Source: Nocardioides panzhihuensis (lineage in GTDB: Bacteria; Actinomycetota; Actinomycetes; Propionibacteriales; Nocardioidaceae). Taken from it: 64,000 nucleotides of DNA. The stretch is taken from assembly GCF_013408335.1 (NCBI RefSeq), contig NZ_JACBZR010000001.1, positions 3,224,001 through 3,288,000 on the forward strand, given 5' to 3'. The position numbers were made by a program, and so were the translations under genes. Below the pieces are notes generated by a model. It was not told where the DNA came from. It did no database searches and was given only the letters and a program-made list of their open reading frames with translations. Positions 26,548 to 35,947 of this stretch are shown one piece after another. Every line of letters starts with the position of its first letter. The first letter of the stretch is position 1.

Positions 26548-27594
26548 ATGCCACCCACCAGCGCCAGCACCCGAGTTCCCGTGGTCATCCTCACCGGCCA
26601 TCTGGGGTCGGGCAAGACGACGTTGCTCAACCATCTGCTGCGCCAGCCGGGCGCGCGGGTGGGCGTGGTCGTCAACGACTTCGGCGACATCAACGTCGAC
26701 GCCGGGCTCGTCACGGGTCAGGTCGACGAGCCGGCTTCGATCGCCGGGGGCTGCCTGTGCTGCCTGTCCGACGCCGGCGGCCTCGATGACGCCCTCGAGA
26801 AGCTCACCCACCCGCGGCTCGCGCTCGACGCCGTCATCGTGGAGGCCAGCGGGCTCGCCGAGCCCGGCACGCTGGCGCGCCTCGTCCGCTTCAGCGGTGT
26901 CGAGCGGGTACGCCGCGGTGGGCTCATCGAGGTCGTCGACGCATCGGCGTACTTCGACACCCTCGACGACGGCCGGGGTCCGGCACCGGTCCGGTTCGCC
27001 GCGGCCACGCTGGTCGTCATCAACAAGACCGATCTGGTGCCGGCCGCCGACCGGGACGAGGTCCTGGCGCGGATCGAGCGGCGCGTGCTGGAGCACAACC
27101 CCGACGTCCAGATCGCGTACGCAGTGGGTGGCCGCATCGACCCTCGGCTCGTCTACGACGCCGCCGTGCCCGAGGACCCGCCCGACGAGCTGCCCATCGC
27201 CGCGCTGCTGCGCGAGGCGGCCGCCGACCACGCGGCCCATCAGCACGCCCGGTCCGTCACCGTCACCACCCCCGGCACCATCGAGCCGGCTCGGCTGCTC
27301 GACCTGCTCGAGGACCCGCCGTCGGCGGCGTACCGGGTGAAGGGGACCGTCGCGGTCGCGACCGGGCAGGGGCCGCGCAGCTACCAGGTGAACCTGGTCG
27401 GGCGCAGCGCGCATGTGGCCGCGGAGAGGCCCGGCCGCGCGACCACAGAGACGAGGAGCGAGCTCGTGGCCATCGGCCTCGAGCTCGACCCCGATGAGGT
27501 TTGGCAGAGGCTCACCGCCGCCCTCGCCCCGGCCGAGCGACCGAGCACCGACGGCCTTCGTCGGCTCCGCCAACTGGTGCGCGTCAGTCTCTGA
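26548..27594 (+). CDS. COG0523 / G3E-family GTP-dependent metallochaperone (CobW-like)
   Basis: 348 residues. Walker A is GHLGSGKTT (17-25), the metal-binding C-x-C-C is at Cys69-Leu-Cys71-Cys72 (GGCLCCL), a Glu in EASGLAEP follows, and NKTD is the G4 motif near 154. The C-terminal half is the CobW_C domain. Such proteins deliver zinc or other metals to client enzymes when metal is scarce. It has no clear ribosome-binding site and may be leaderless. The palindrome at 26514 suggests metal control. It is separated from the glycine operon by about 135 bases. Confidence 0.9.
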   Translation: MPPTSASTRVPVVILTGHLGSGKTTLLNHLLRQPGARVGVVVNDFGDINVDAGLVTGQVDEPASIAGGCLCCLSDAGGLDDALEKLTHPRLALDAVIVEASGLAEPGTLARLVRFSGVERVRRGGLIEVVDASAYFDTLDDGRGPAPVRFAAATLVVINKTDLVPAADRDEVLARIERRVLEHNPDVQIAYAVGGRIDPRLVYDAAVPEDPPDELPIAALLREAAADHAAHQHARSVTVTTPGTIEPARLLDLLEDPPSAAYRVKGTVAVATGQGPRSYQVNLVGRSAHVAAERPGRATTETRSELVAIGLELDPDEVWQRLTAALAPAERPSTDGLRRLRQLVRVSL

Positions 27595-27601
27595 CGCGGG
27601 C

Positions 27602-28282
27602 TCAGCCCGCTCGGCGCACGATCCGCTCCATGTCGGTGATGACCACCGAGCGCGACTCCAGCCTGACCCAGCCCTTGGCCGCGAAGTCAGCGAGCGCCTT
27701 GTTGACCGTCTCGCGGGCCGCGCCCACCAGCTGGGCGAGCTCCTCCTGGGTGAGGTCGTGACGGACGTGCACACCCTCGTCGGTGGTCTCACCGAACCGC
27801 TCGGCGAGATCCAGCAGTGCCTTCGCCACCCGGCGGGGCGCGTCGGCGAAGACCAGGTCACCGATCACGTCGTTGGCCCGGCGCAGGCGACCCGACAGCA
27901 GCGCGAGCAGCCCGCGCGTCACGCTCGGCCGCCCGTCGAGCAGCCTCAGCAGGTCGTCGTGCGACAGCGAGGCGAGCTCCACCTGATCGGTGACGGCCGT
28001 GACCGTCGAGGAACGCAGGCCGGGATCGAAGAGCGACAGCTCACCGAAGACCTGCCCCGGCCCGAGGATCGCCAGCACGCTGTCCTGCCCGCTGGCCGAG
28101 GCACGGCTCAGCTTCACCTTTCCGGACACGACGGCGTAGAGCCGGTCCGCGGAATCGCCCTCGTGGAACAACACCTGGCCACGCCTGAGGCGGACCTCCC
28201 CCATCATCGCGAGCATCGCCGTCATCGACTCGTCGTCCAGCTCGCCGAAAAGCGGCGCGTGCCGAAGCACGTCTCGATCCAT
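27602..28282 (-). CDS. Crp/Fnr-family regulator, GlxR-like
   Basis: 226 residues. The cyclic-nucleotide-binding barrel has GKVKLSRASASGQDSVLAILGPGQVFGELSLFDPGLRSSTVTAVT, where the G-E-L-S and R-S/T pair form the cAMP phosphate site; the C-terminal winged helix reads DLTQEELAQLVGAARETVNKALADFAAKGWV. Close resemblance to GlxR/Crp of actinobacteria supports cAMP response and a global role. It is convergent with the GTPase gene with a seven-base gap. Confidence 0.9.
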   Translation of the reverse strand: MDRDVLRHAPLFGELDDESMTAMLAMMGEVRLRRGQVLFHEGDSADRLYAVVSGKVKLSRASASGQDSVLAILGPGQVFGELSLFDPGLRSSTVTAVTDQVELASLSHDDLLRLLDGRPSVTRGLLALLSGRLRRANDVIGDLVFADAPRRVAKALLDLAERFGETTDEGVHVRHDLTQEELAQLVGAARETVNKALADFAAKGWVRLESRSVVITDMERIVRRAG

Positions 28283-28444
28283 TACTAAGCCGCTCCTGTC
28301 GTCGTTTGGTTCAAGCCATCAGGGTACCGAGACCAGGGCTGCCGACAGCGGATGTGTGTCCCTCGTCGCACGCCTGTCGAGTGCGTTCTTCGCCACACCG
28401 GAGATGATGGGAAGCCTCGAGACGAAGACGGGGTTGGTGTTGTT

Positions 28445-29449
28445 GTGAAGCTCTCCATGCTGGACAGGTCTCGCACCCGGGTGGGGTACGACGAGGGCGC
28501 TGCGCTGACCCACACGATCGAGCGGGCGGTGGCGGCCGAACGGCTCGGCTACCAGCGGTTCTGGGTCGCCGAGCACCATGCGGTGCCGGGGATCGCGTCG
28601 GGATCGCCGCCGGTCCTGCTCGGCGCCCTCGGTGCGCACACCTCCACGATCCGGCTCGGTTCTGGCGGGGTGATGCTGCCGCACCACCAGCCGCTGGTCG
28701 TGGCCGAGCAGTTCCTGATGCTCGACGCGCTCTACCCCGGCCGGATCGACCTGGGAGTCGGGCGCACCCTGGGCTTCACCGCACCCGTACGCCGCGCGCT
28801 GCGCCAGGATCTCGACGACCCGGACACGTTCGCCGAGGACATCGAGGAGCTCCGGGGCTATCTCGACCGCACCGCGCCGGTCACCGCCCGGCCGGCCGCG
28901 TCCCGTCAGATCCCGATCTTCGTGCTCGCGACCGGACGCGGTCTCGCCCTCGCCGCTCAGCTCGGGCTGCCGGTCGTAGTCGGCGGTCCGGTGCTGGACA
29001 GCCCACGGCTGGGCGAGCTGCTCGGGGCGTACCGGAACGACTTCCGGCCCTCCTCACAGGCGTCAGCGCCGTCGGTGACGGTCTCCGCCGACGTGCTGGT
29101 CGCCGACACCGACGCCGAGGCCGCCGAGCTCGCGCTGCCGGAGGCGTGGGCGATGGCCAGATCGCGGCAGACCGGCGAGTTCGGAGCGCTCGAGCCGGTC
29201 GCGGCGATCCGCGACCAGACCTGGACGAACCAGGTGCGCGAGCGGGTCGAGGCGCATCTCGCGCGCACGACCGCGGGCTCTCCCGCCACCGTACGCAGCC
29301 GCCTCGACCGGCTGGCCGAGGCCACCGGAGCCGACGAGCTCCTCGCCTTCACCTCCACCTATGACCGCGACGCCCAGCTCGCCTCCGACGCCGCGCTCGC
29401 CGAGATCATGACCGGGCGCGCCCAGGTGTCGAGCCAGTCGCGGAGCTAG
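28445..29449 (+). CDS. LLM-class flavin-dependent oxidoreductase (MsnO8-like)
   Basis: 334 residues from the GTG at 28445. The luciferase-like TIM barrel is shown by AAERLGYQRFWVAEHHAVPGIASGSPPVLLGALGAHTSTIRLGSGGVMLPHHQPLVVAEQF. It reduces FMN- or F420-linked substrates or acts as a monooxygenase; the substrate is unknown. An in-frame reading extends to 28352 but lacks homologous sequence. Its end overlaps the convergent IclR gene by 44 bases. Confidence 0.85.
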   Translation: MKLSMLDRSRTRVGYDEGAALTHTIERAVAAERLGYQRFWVAEHHAVPGIASGSPPVLLGALGAHTSTIRLGSGGVMLPHHQPLVVAEQFLMLDALYPGRIDLGVGRTLGFTAPVRRALRQDLDDPDTFAEDIEELRGYLDRTAPVTARPAASRQIPIFVLATGRGLALAAQLGLPVVVGGPVLDSPRLGELLGAYRNDFRPSSQASAPSVTVSADVLVADTDAEAAELALPEAWAMARSRQTGEFGALEPVAAIRDQTWTNQVRERVEAHLARTTAGSPATVRSRLDRLAEATGADELLAFTSTYDRDAQLASDAALAEIMTGRAQVSSQSRS

Positions 29450-30230
29450 TGGACAGGGTGTGGGCGGCCTCCAGGAGGAGGCGACCCAGCTCGGCCTGAC
29501 GCGGTGGCGCGAGACGGGCCTCGATGCCGGTGATGCTCAACGCTCCGTACGGCTGCCCGTGGGCGTCGAAGACTGCGGCACCCAGACCCCAGCTGCCGAC
29601 CACGAGCAGGCCCGGGTTGACGGCGAAGCCGCGCTCACGGGTCGCGGCGACCCGCTTCCGGAGAGCGGACGCCGAGTGCTGCTCGCCGTAGGCCCCGACG
29701 AGGTCGGTCCGGGCGAGGTAGGCCTCGCGCCGCGGCTCCGGCAGGAAGGCGAGGATCGTCAGGCCCGCCGAGGCGACGCCGAGCGGAAACCGGATCCCCT
29801 CGTGGAGCACGTGCGAGCGGATCGGGAAGCTGCCGTCCTCGCGCAGTACGCAGACCGTCTCGTCGCCGCGCCTGATCGAGAAGAACGCGCTCTCCCCCGT
29901 CTCCCGGGCGATGCGCAGGACCGCCGCCCGGGCCGCCGGGGTGATGTCGTGGCGGGTGGTCGCGGCGGCGCCGAGCAGGAAGCACTCCGGGCCCAGGTGC
30001 CAGGCGCCGGTTGCGTTGTCTCGCTCGACCAGGCCCTCGTCCTGGAGCGCGCTGAGCAGCCGGTGAGCGGTCGGACGCGGGATCGCGGCGGCCGTCGCGA
30101 GCTGGGTGGTCGTCGCGCCCTCGGGTTCGCGCGCGGCGAGCAGCCGCAGCAGGTGCGCGCTGCGGCGGATCACGCTGGGCTGAGGCGCGTCCTGACCGGG
30201 TTGCATGGAACGTACGATAGGCGCGTCCAT
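29406..30230 (-). CDS. IclR-family transcriptional regulator
   Basis: 274 residues. The winged helix-turn-helix (VIRRSAHLLRLLAAREPEGATTTQLATAAAIPRPTAHRLLSALQDEGLVERD) is followed by the GAF-like effector domain (ESAFFSIRRGDETVCVLREDGS ... FPLGVASAGLTILAFLP). IclR proteins often control aromatic or ketoacid catabolism. It is divergent from the CoA-transferase pair across about 100 bases, so it probably regulates them. The ATG at 30206 is an alternative start. Confidence 0.9.
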   Translation of the reverse strand: MDAPIVRSMQPGQDAPQPSVIRRSAHLLRLLAAREPEGATTTQLATAAAIPRPTAHRLLSALQDEGLVERDNATGAWHLGPECFLLGAAATTRHDITPAARAAVLRIARETGESAFFSIRRGDETVCVLREDGSFPIRSHVLHEGIRFPLGVASAGLTILAFLPEPRREAYLARTDLVGAYGEQHSASALRKRVAATRERGFAVNPGLLVVGSWGLGAAVFDAHGQPYGALSITGIEARLAPPRQAELGRLLLEAAHTLSTSSATGSTPGRARS

Positions 30231-30333
30231 TCAGTGAACGCCATAGCGTCAGCGGGGCCGCTCATCGAAAGACCGAGCGGGAACTCGCGCTCGTCTATTG
30301 ACCGATCGGCTTGCCCCGCCTTGACTGATCAGC

Positions 30334-31098
30334 ATGGACAAGGTCATCTCCTCAGCCGCCGAGGCGGTCGCGGACATCCCGAGCGGAGCGACCCTCACGG
30401 TCGGCGGCTTCGGGCTGTGCGGCATCCCCTCGGTGCTCATCAATGCTCTCCTCGAGGCCGGCGTGTCCGACCTCGAGGTGGTCTCCAACAACGCCGGCGT
30501 CGACGACTGGGGCCTGGGCCTGCTGCTCGGCGCCGGACGCCTGCGCCGCGTGGTCGCGTCGTACGTCGGCGAGAACAAGGAGTTCGCGCGGCAGTACCTC
30601 TCCGGCGACCTCGAGGTCGAGCTGACCCCGCAGGGCACGCTGGCCGAGCGGATGCGCGCGGGCGGCTCCGGCATCGCCGCGTTCTACACCCGCACCGGTG
30701 TCGGCACACAGGTGGCGCAGGGCGGGCTGCCGTGGAAGTACGACGACGCGGGCAACGTCATCAAGACCTCCCCCGAGAAGCCGGTGATGACCTTCGAGAC
30801 GCCTGAGGGCGAGCGAGAGTTCGTCCTCGAGGAGGCCATCGTCGCCGACTTCGGCATCATCCGCGCCTGGAAGGGCGACCGCCACGGCAACCTCCTCTTC
30901 AAGGACTCCGCCCGCAACTTCAACCCGCTCGCCGCGATGGCCGGGCAGATCACGATCGCCGAGGTCGAGGAGCTCGTCGAGCCCGGCGAGATCCCACCCA
31001 ACGACGTCCACCTCCCCGGCGTCTATGTCCACCGCGTCGTGCCCCTGACCCCCGAGCAGGCCGCCGACAAGCGCATCGAGAAGAGGACGGTCCGCTGA
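30334..31098 (+). CDS. scoA: 3-oxoacid CoA-transferase subunit A
   Basis: 254 residues. The N-terminal [22 protein letters not shown] holds the glycine-rich CoA loop, and [27 protein letters not shown] is characteristic of SCOT/PcaI alpha subunits. With subunit B it moves CoA from succinyl-CoA to acetoacetate or 3-oxoadipate. Control by an adjacent IclR regulator is compatible with either; the overall sequence fits the succinyl-CoA:3-ketoacid type. Subunit B starts one base after its stop. Confidence 0.92.
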   Translation: MDKVISSAAEAVADIPSGATLTVGGFGLCGIPSVLINALLEAGVSDLEVVSNNAGVDDWGLGLLLGAGRLRRVVASYVGENKEFARQYLSGDLEVELTPQGTLAERMRAGGSGIAAFYTRTGVGTQVAQGGLPWKYDDAGNVIKTSPEKPVMTFETPEGEREFVLEEAIVADFGIIRAWKGDRHGNLLFKDSARNFNPLAAMAGQITIAEVEELVEPGEIPPNDVHLPGVYVHRVVPLTPEQAADKRIEKRTVR

Positions 31099-31099
31099 C

Positions 31100-31729
31100 A
31101 TGTCATGGACACGTGAAGAGATGGCCGCCCGTGCCGCCGCGGAGCTCTCCGACGGCGACTACGTCAACCTCGGCATCGGGCTGCCGACCCTGGTGCCCAA
31201 CTACGTCCCCGACGACGTCGAGCTGGTGCTGCAGAGCGAGAACGGCATCCTCGGCACCGGCGCCTACCCGACCGAGGACGCCGTCGACCCGGACCTGATC
31301 AACGCGGGCAAGGAGACGGTGACCGTACGCAAGGGGGCGAGCTTCTTCGACTCCGCCATGAGCTTCGGAATGATCCGCTCCGGCAAGATCGACGCCGCGA
31401 TCCTCGGCGCCATGCAGGTCTCTTCGTCAGGCGATCTGGCCAACTGGATGATCCCCGGCAAGATGGTCAAGGGCATGGGCGGCGCGATGGACCTCGTCCA
31501 CGGCGCGAAGAAGGTCGTCGTGCTGATGGAGCACGTCGCCCGCGACGGCTCCTACAAGATCGTCGAGGAGTGCTCGCTCCCCTACACCGGGCTCGGCGTC
31601 GTGCAGCGCATCATCACCGACCTGTGCGTCCTCGACATCACCCCCGACGGCGTCCGCCTGGTCGAGCTCGCCCCCGGCGTCACGTACGACGAGGTGGCAG
31701 AGAAGACCGAGCCTCCGATCCTCCGCTGA
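31100..31729 (+). CDS. scoB: 3-oxoacid CoA-transferase subunit B
   Basis: 209 residues. The catalytic Glu47 lies in [11 protein letters not shown], the signature of family I CoA-transferase beta subunits, and [15 protein letters not shown] precedes it. [20 protein letters not shown] is also diagnostic. It forms a heterodimer or heterotetramer with the preceding subunit. Together they activate 3-oxoacids for beta-cleavage. A cluster of 21-bp-periodic repeats begins at its stop codon. Confidence 0.93.
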   Translation: MSWTREEMAARAAAELSDGDYVNLGIGLPTLVPNYVPDDVELVLQSENGILGTGAYPTEDAVDPDLINAGKETVTVRKGASFFDSAMSFGMIRSGKIDAAILGAMQVSSSGDLANWMIPGKMVKGMGGAMDLVHGAKKVVVLMEHVARDGSYKIVEECSLPYTGLGVVQRIITDLCVLDITPDGVRLVELAPGVTYDEVAEKTEPPILR

Positions 31730-31801
31730 CCGCCGAGACGTCAGCTGCGTCGGCCGAGATGTCACGGGTGTGACGTCTCGGCCGACGTACGTGACGCCTC
31801 G
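31730..31801. repeat. 21-bp-periodic palindromic repeat, copy 1
   Basis: Left-arm units (CCGAGACGTCA..., CGGCCGAGATGTCAC) and right-arm units (TGACGTCTCGGCCGAC, TGACGCCTCG) face each other in about 70 bases. It separates the convergent scoB and FadR-type genes and may act as a terminator. Copies 2 and 3 are at 35843 and 54357. Confidence 0.75.
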
Positions 31802-31815
31802 ATATCTGCGTACGT

Positions 31816-32511
31816 TCAGAGTTCGCCGAGCAGGTTGAGGTAGGCGTCGCGGGACGGCTCGAGATGGGCGGCGCAGACCCGCACCAGCTCATCGGTCCGA
31901 CCCTCACGGAGCGCCACCACCATCGCCCGGTGCTCATCGCGGGACCGCTCCAGGAGCCTGTCGTTGACCACCGTGAGCGACCGGATCGGCGAGGCCATCC
32001 GTGCGTGACGGCGCACGGACTCGACCAGGAACTGGTTCGGGGCCAACCCGAAGAGAAGCTCATGGAATCGGATGTTGGCGCGCAGCGCGGAGCGGCGATC
32101 GCCGCGATCCACCGCCTGCTCGTGCTCGTGCATCGCGTCCTCCACGGGACGGATCTGATCGCCAGGAACCGGCGTCGTGATGGCGCGGGCGCAGGCTGTC
32201 TCGACCAGCTCGCGAACGTCGTAGAGGTCGCGCACCTCTTGGGCTGAGAAGGAGCGGACGAGCGCGCCCACATGGGCACGCCGTTCCACGGCACCTCGCG
32301 TCTCGAGCGTGGAGAGCGCGCTGCGTACGACATGGCGTTTGGCGTCGAAGCGCTCCATCAGCGCGTCCTCGACGAGGCGCTCGCGCGGGTGCAGCAGGCC
32401 CATCGCGATGTCCTCCTCGAGCTCGCCGGCGATCGCCTCGACCTGCGCCGACGCCCGCTGGCGGGTCGTCTGAGCCGAGTCAGAGAGCGCATCGCTCGCC
32501 CGGGTAGTCAT
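31816..32511 (-). CDS. GntR-family (FadR/FCD) transcriptional regulator
   Basis: 231 residues. The winged helix includes IAMGLLHPRERLVEDALMERFDAKRHVVRSALSTLETRGAVERR. The all-helical FCD domain (VRDLYDVRELVETACARAI ... RANIRFHELLFGLA) contains Asp and His residues that bind metal and acid ligands. AAGGAGGAGG precedes the ATG at 32511. It is divergent from the dehydratase and permease genes and should be their repressor, responding to a sugar acid. Confidence 0.9.
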   Translation of the reverse strand: MTTRASDALSDSAQTTRQRASAQVEAIAGELEEDIAMGLLHPRERLVEDALMERFDAKRHVVRSALSTLETRGAVERRAHVGALVRSFSAQEVRDLYDVRELVETACARAITTPVPGDQIRPVEDAMHEHEQAVDRGDRRSALRANIRFHELLFGLAPNQFLVESVRRHARMASPIRSLTVVNDRLLERSRDEHRAMVVALREGRTDELVRVCAAHLEPSRDAYLNLLGEL

Positions 32512-32629
32512 CAGTGCCTCCTCCTTCCGCTCCGACCATGCCAATGCTTTCACGGCGTCACACTCGCTCGCGGGCGGACCGGCCGTTGCGAGAGCCAGCG
32601 AGATGTGGTGTGATGCCAGTCTCAACCAG

Positions 32630-32641
32630 ATTATCAATAAT
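32630..32641. promoter_or_regulatory. AT-rich dyad, candidate GntR operator
   Basis: ATTAT-CA-ATAAT is a perfect short palindrome in an otherwise GC-rich gap, 10 bases before the dehydratase start and touching its ribosome-binding site. It is a reasonable binding site for the divergent FadR-type protein. Confidence 0.45.
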
Positions 32642-32651
32642 AAGGACGATA

Positions 32652-34394
32652 ATGTTCGACGAGAGCATGCCCACCGGGATGCGGTCCAACCTGACCAGCT
32701 ATGGCGACACCGAGTTCGCGCTGTTCCTCCGCAAGGCGTTCATCAAGGGCGCCGGCTACAGCGACGACGCTCTCGATCGGCCGGTGATCGGCATCGTCGA
32801 CACCGAGAGCGGCTTCAACCCCTGTCATGGCAACGTTCCCCAGCTGATCGACGCCATCAAGCGGGGCGTGATGCTGTCCGGTGGCTTCCCGGTGAGCTTC
32901 CCGACGATCTCGGTGCACGAGAGCTTCGCCCACCCCACGAGCATGTTCTTGCGCAACCTCATGTCGATGGACACCGAGGAGATGCTGCGAGCCCTGCCGG
33001 TCGACGCCGTCGTCCTCATCGGGGGCTGCGACAAGACCGTGCCCGCCCAGCTGATGGGCGCCGCCTCTGCCGGGAAGCCCGCCATCCAGCTCGTGACCGG
33101 CTCGATGCTGACCGGGAGCCACCGTGGCCGCACGGTCGGCGCGTGCACCGACTGCCGGTTCTTCTGGGGCAAGTACCGGGCCGAGGAGATCGACGACGAG
33201 GAGATCGCAGAGGTCAACGGCAGGCTCGTCGGCTCGGTCGGCACGTGCTCGGTCGCCGGCACCGCCAGCACCATGGCCGCGGTCTCGGAGGCGATGGGGA
33301 TCGCGCTCCCGGGAAGCGCCACTCCGCCTGCAGTGACGGCCGACCGGATGCGGGTCGCGGAGGAGACCGGTCGTCGTGCGGTCGGTATCGCCACCGAGCG
33401 GCTGACCATCGACCAGATCCTGACCCCCGCGGCCTTCGACAACGCCTTCCGGGTCCTGCTCGCCATGGGCGGATCCACCAACGCCCTGGTGCATCTGGCC
33501 GCGATCGCCGGTCGCTGCGGCTATCCCCTCGACCTCGACGCCTTCGACCGCATGGGGCGAGAGACGCCGGTGCTCCTCGACCTCAAGCCGTCGGGTGATC
33601 ACTACATGGAGGACTTCCACCGCGCCGGTGGCGTCCAGCGCCTCATGCTCGAGATCCGAGACCAGCTGCAGCTCGACGCGCTGACCGTCACGGGCCGCAC
33701 TCTCGGCGAGGAGCTCGACGACGCGCCGGCGCCCTTCCCCCAGGACGTGATCCGCGGACGGGACAACCCGATCCACAGCGGCGGGAGCATCGCCGTCCTG
33801 CGCGGCAACCTGGCGCCCGGCGGATCGATCATCAAGCAGTCCGCCGCGACGCCCGCTCTGCTCGAGCACCGCGGTCGGGCGGTCGTCTTCGAGGATGCCG
33901 AGGACCTTGCGGCCCGCATCGACAGCGACGACCTCGACGTCGACGCGGACGACATCCTGGTGCTGCGCAACATCGGTCCGGTCGGCTACCCCGGCATGCC
34001 CGAGGCCGGCTACATCCCGATCCCTCGCAAGCTGGCCCGCGCCGGCGTCAAGGACATCGTCCGCATCTCCGACGGCCGGATGTCGGGCACCGCGGCCGGC
34101 ACGATCGTCCTGCACGCCTCCCCCGAAGCGGCGGTCGGCGGACCGATCGCCCTGGTCCGCACGGGCGACATGATCACGCTCTCCGTCAAGGACCGTACGC
34201 TGCGCCTGGAGGTCCCCGAGGAGGTGCTCGCGACCCGAGCCGAGCAGGTCGTCGAGCGCCCGAAGCCCCGACGCGGGTACGCAAAGCTCTACGCCGACGA
34301 GGTGACCCAGGCCGAGGAGGGCTGCGACTTCCGCTTCCTCCAGGACCCAGACCCGACCGTTCCTGTCCCCCGGCCCACCCACAGCGCGCACTGA
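32652..34394 (+). CDS. IlvD/Edd-family sugar-acid dehydratase
   Basis: 580 residues. Iron-sulfur ligands are visible at Cys58 (GFNPCHGN), Cys126 (GGCDKTVPA) and Cys199 (GTCSVAG), matching the [2Fe-2S] spacing of L-arabinonate-type dehydratases; Lys129 is in the position of the metal-site Lys. The TDCRFFWGKYRAEEI segment is also typical of the pentonate or hexonate branch rather than branched-chain IlvD. It removes water to give a 2-keto-3-deoxy sugar acid. AGGA precedes the ATG at 32652. The adjacent GntP permease and FadR regulator support a sugar-acid role. Confidence 0.9.
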   Translation: MFDESMPTGMRSNLTSYGDTEFALFLRKAFIKGAGYSDDALDRPVIGIVDTESGFNPCHGNVPQLIDAIKRGVMLSGGFPVSFPTISVHESFAHPTSMFLRNLMSMDTEEMLRALPVDAVVLIGGCDKTVPAQLMGAASAGKPAIQLVTGSMLTGSHRGRTVGACTDCRFFWGKYRAEEIDDEEIAEVNGRLVGSVGTCSVAGTASTMAAVSEAMGIALPGSATPPAVTADRMRVAEETGRRAVGIATERLTIDQILTPAAFDNAFRVLLAMGGSTNALVHLAAIAGRCGYPLDLDAFDRMGRETPVLLDLKPSGDHYMEDFHRAGGVQRLMLEIRDQLQLDALTVTGRTLGEELDDAPAPFPQDVIRGRDNPIHSGGSIAVLRGNLAPGGSIIKQSAATPALLEHRGRAVVFEDAEDLAARIDSDDLDVDADDILVLRNIGPVGYPGMPEAGYIPIPRKLARAGVKDIVRISDGRMSGTAAGTIVLHASPEAAVGGPIALVRTGDMITLSVKDRTLRLEVPEEVLATRAEQVVERPKPRRGYAKLYADEVTQAEEGCDFRFLQDPDPTVPVPRPTHSAH

Positions 34395-34416
34395 CCCGCG
34401 GAAGGAGATCTCCCCC

Positions 34417-35826
34417 ATGAACCACGAAACCTGGGTCGTCACCGCCGCGCTGCTGGCGATCGGCACCCTGCTCGTCCTGATCATCAGATTCAGAGTCCAG
34501 GAGTTCCTGGCCCTGCTGATCACCACCTTGCTGTTCGGTCTCGCCGTCGGCACGAACCCGAACGAGCTGATGGAGCTCGTCGTCACGGCCATGGGCGACT
34601 CGTTGGGTCAGCTCGCGCTCGTCATCGCGCTCGGCGCGATCCTCGGCACCGTGCTGCAACGAGCCGGAGCCGCTGAACGCATCGCCCTGACGCTGGTCGA
34701 CAACTTCTCCGACCGCATGGTCTCCTGGGGTCTCGGCCTCGCCGGATTCCTCGTCGCCACCTCGGTCTACATCGATGTCGCCATCGTCGTCCTGGTCCCG
34801 ATGCTCTACGGAGTCGCCCAGCGCACCGGCAAGTCCCTTCTGCACTACGGCATCCCACTGTGCGCCGGCCTCAGCTGTGCCTACACCTTCATGCCGCCCG
34901 CCCCGGGCCCACTCGCGACCGCCGGCATCATGAATGCCGACATCGGGCTCGTCATCCTCTTCGGCGTCGTCTGCGGCATCCCCGCCGTGTCCGTCGCCGG
35001 GCCGCTCTTCGGTCGCTACATCGCGAAGAAGATCATGGTCGTACCGCCCGCCATGGCCACCGCCGGCATCGGCGGCGGAAGCGCCACCTCCGGGTCGTCC
35101 GTCGATGCGTCGGAGCAGGCGCCCGACGTGGCAGGCACGGCCAACCCCAAGTCGTTGCCGTCCTTCGCCTCGGTCGTCGCGACGCTGCTCATGCCGCTGG
35201 TCCTGATCCTGATCGGCACCGTCGGTCGCACGATCGGCGGCGACTCGACGGCAGTCGCTCTGCTGACCTTCATCGGCCACCCCGTCATCGCGCTGCTCAT
35301 CACGTGCCTGTTCAGCCTGTGGGCTTTCGGCGTCAGGCTCGGCGCCGGGGCTGCCGACCTCCAGCGGCTCGCCAGCGACGCACTCGGCCCGGCCGGCATG
35401 ATCATCCTGGTCACCGGCGCCGGCGGTGTCTTCGGCGACGTCCTGGTGTCGTCCGGGCTCGGCGACACCCTGTCCTCGGCCATGCGCGACGCGAACGTAC
35501 CCCTCGTCGTCTTCGGCTTCCTCGTCTCCGCCGTCATGCGTATCTCCCAAGGCTCCGGCCTGGTCGCGATGGTCACGGGTGCGACCTTCAGCGCTCCTCT
35601 CGCCGAGTCGCTCGGCACGAGCGACGCCGGTGTCGCCCTCACCTGCATCGCGATCGCCTGCGGCGGCGCCGGCTTCTCGCATGTCAACGACTCCGGCTTC
35701 TGGATGGCCAACCGCTACTTCGGGATGAGCGTCGCCGACACCCTTAAGTCATGGACGGTGATGAAGTCCCTGGTCGGCCTCACCGGCTTCGCCGTGGTCC
35801 TCATCCTGAGCATCTTCATCTCCTGA
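34417..35826 (+). CDS. GntP-family gluconate-type H+ symporter
   Basis: 469 residues with 12 or more hydrophobic segments. GntP hallmarks are LVIALGAILGTVLQRAGAAERIA, SVYIDVAIVVLVPM, FMPPAPGPLATAGIM and GGAGFSHVNDSGFW. It imports gluconate or a related sugar acid with protons. AAGGAG lies upstream of the ATG, 22 bases after the dehydratase stop, so both form an operon. No aldolase is present; the downstream 2-keto-3-deoxy acid must be processed elsewhere. Confidence 0.92.
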   Translation: MNHETWVVTAALLAIGTLLVLIIRFRVQEFLALLITTLLFGLAVGTNPNELMELVVTAMGDSLGQLALVIALGAILGTVLQRAGAAERIALTLVDNFSDRMVSWGLGLAGFLVATSVYIDVAIVVLVPMLYGVAQRTGKSLLHYGIPLCAGLSCAYTFMPPAPGPLATAGIMNADIGLVILFGVVCGIPAVSVAGPLFGRYIAKKIMVVPPAMATAGIGGGSATSGSSVDASEQAPDVAGTANPKSLPSFASVVATLLMPLVLILIGTVGRTIGGDSTAVALLTFIGHPVIALLITCLFSLWAFGVRLGAGAADLQRLASDALGPAGMIILVTGAGGVFGDVLVSSGLGDTLSSAMRDANVPLVVFGFLVSAVMRISQGSGLVAMVTGATFSAPLAESLGTSDAGVALTCIAIACGGAGFSHVNDSGFWMANRYFGMSVADTLKSWTVMKSLVGLTGFAVVLILSIFIS

Positions 35827-35842
35827 CCCCAGGAGCAGTCGG

Positions 35843-35935
35843 GTCGAGACGTCACTCCCGTCGGCCGAGACGTCACTCGCGTGACGTCTCGGCCGACGTA
35901 CGTGACTTCTCGGCCGACGTGGTTGACGCCTCGGT
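35843..35935. repeat. 21-bp-periodic palindromic repeat, copy 2
   Basis: Units CGAGACGTCAC and CCGAGACGTCAC on the left face TGACGTCTCGGCCGAC and TGACTTCTCGGCCGAC on the right, spaced about 21 bp. It follows the GntP gene. With copy 1 it brackets the whole regulator-dehydratase-permease cassette. Confidence 0.75.
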
Positions 35936-35947
35936 TCGTCTGCGAGA

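Noticed and set aside
32634..34592. Long minus-strand open frame of about 650 codons
   Set aside because: It mirrors the sugar-acid dehydratase gene. High GC creates long antisense frames; composition is low-complexity and no domain is seen.
34186..35682. Minus-strand open frame rich in Asp, Gly and Arg
   Set aside because: Shadow of the GntP permease gene; biased composition without motif.
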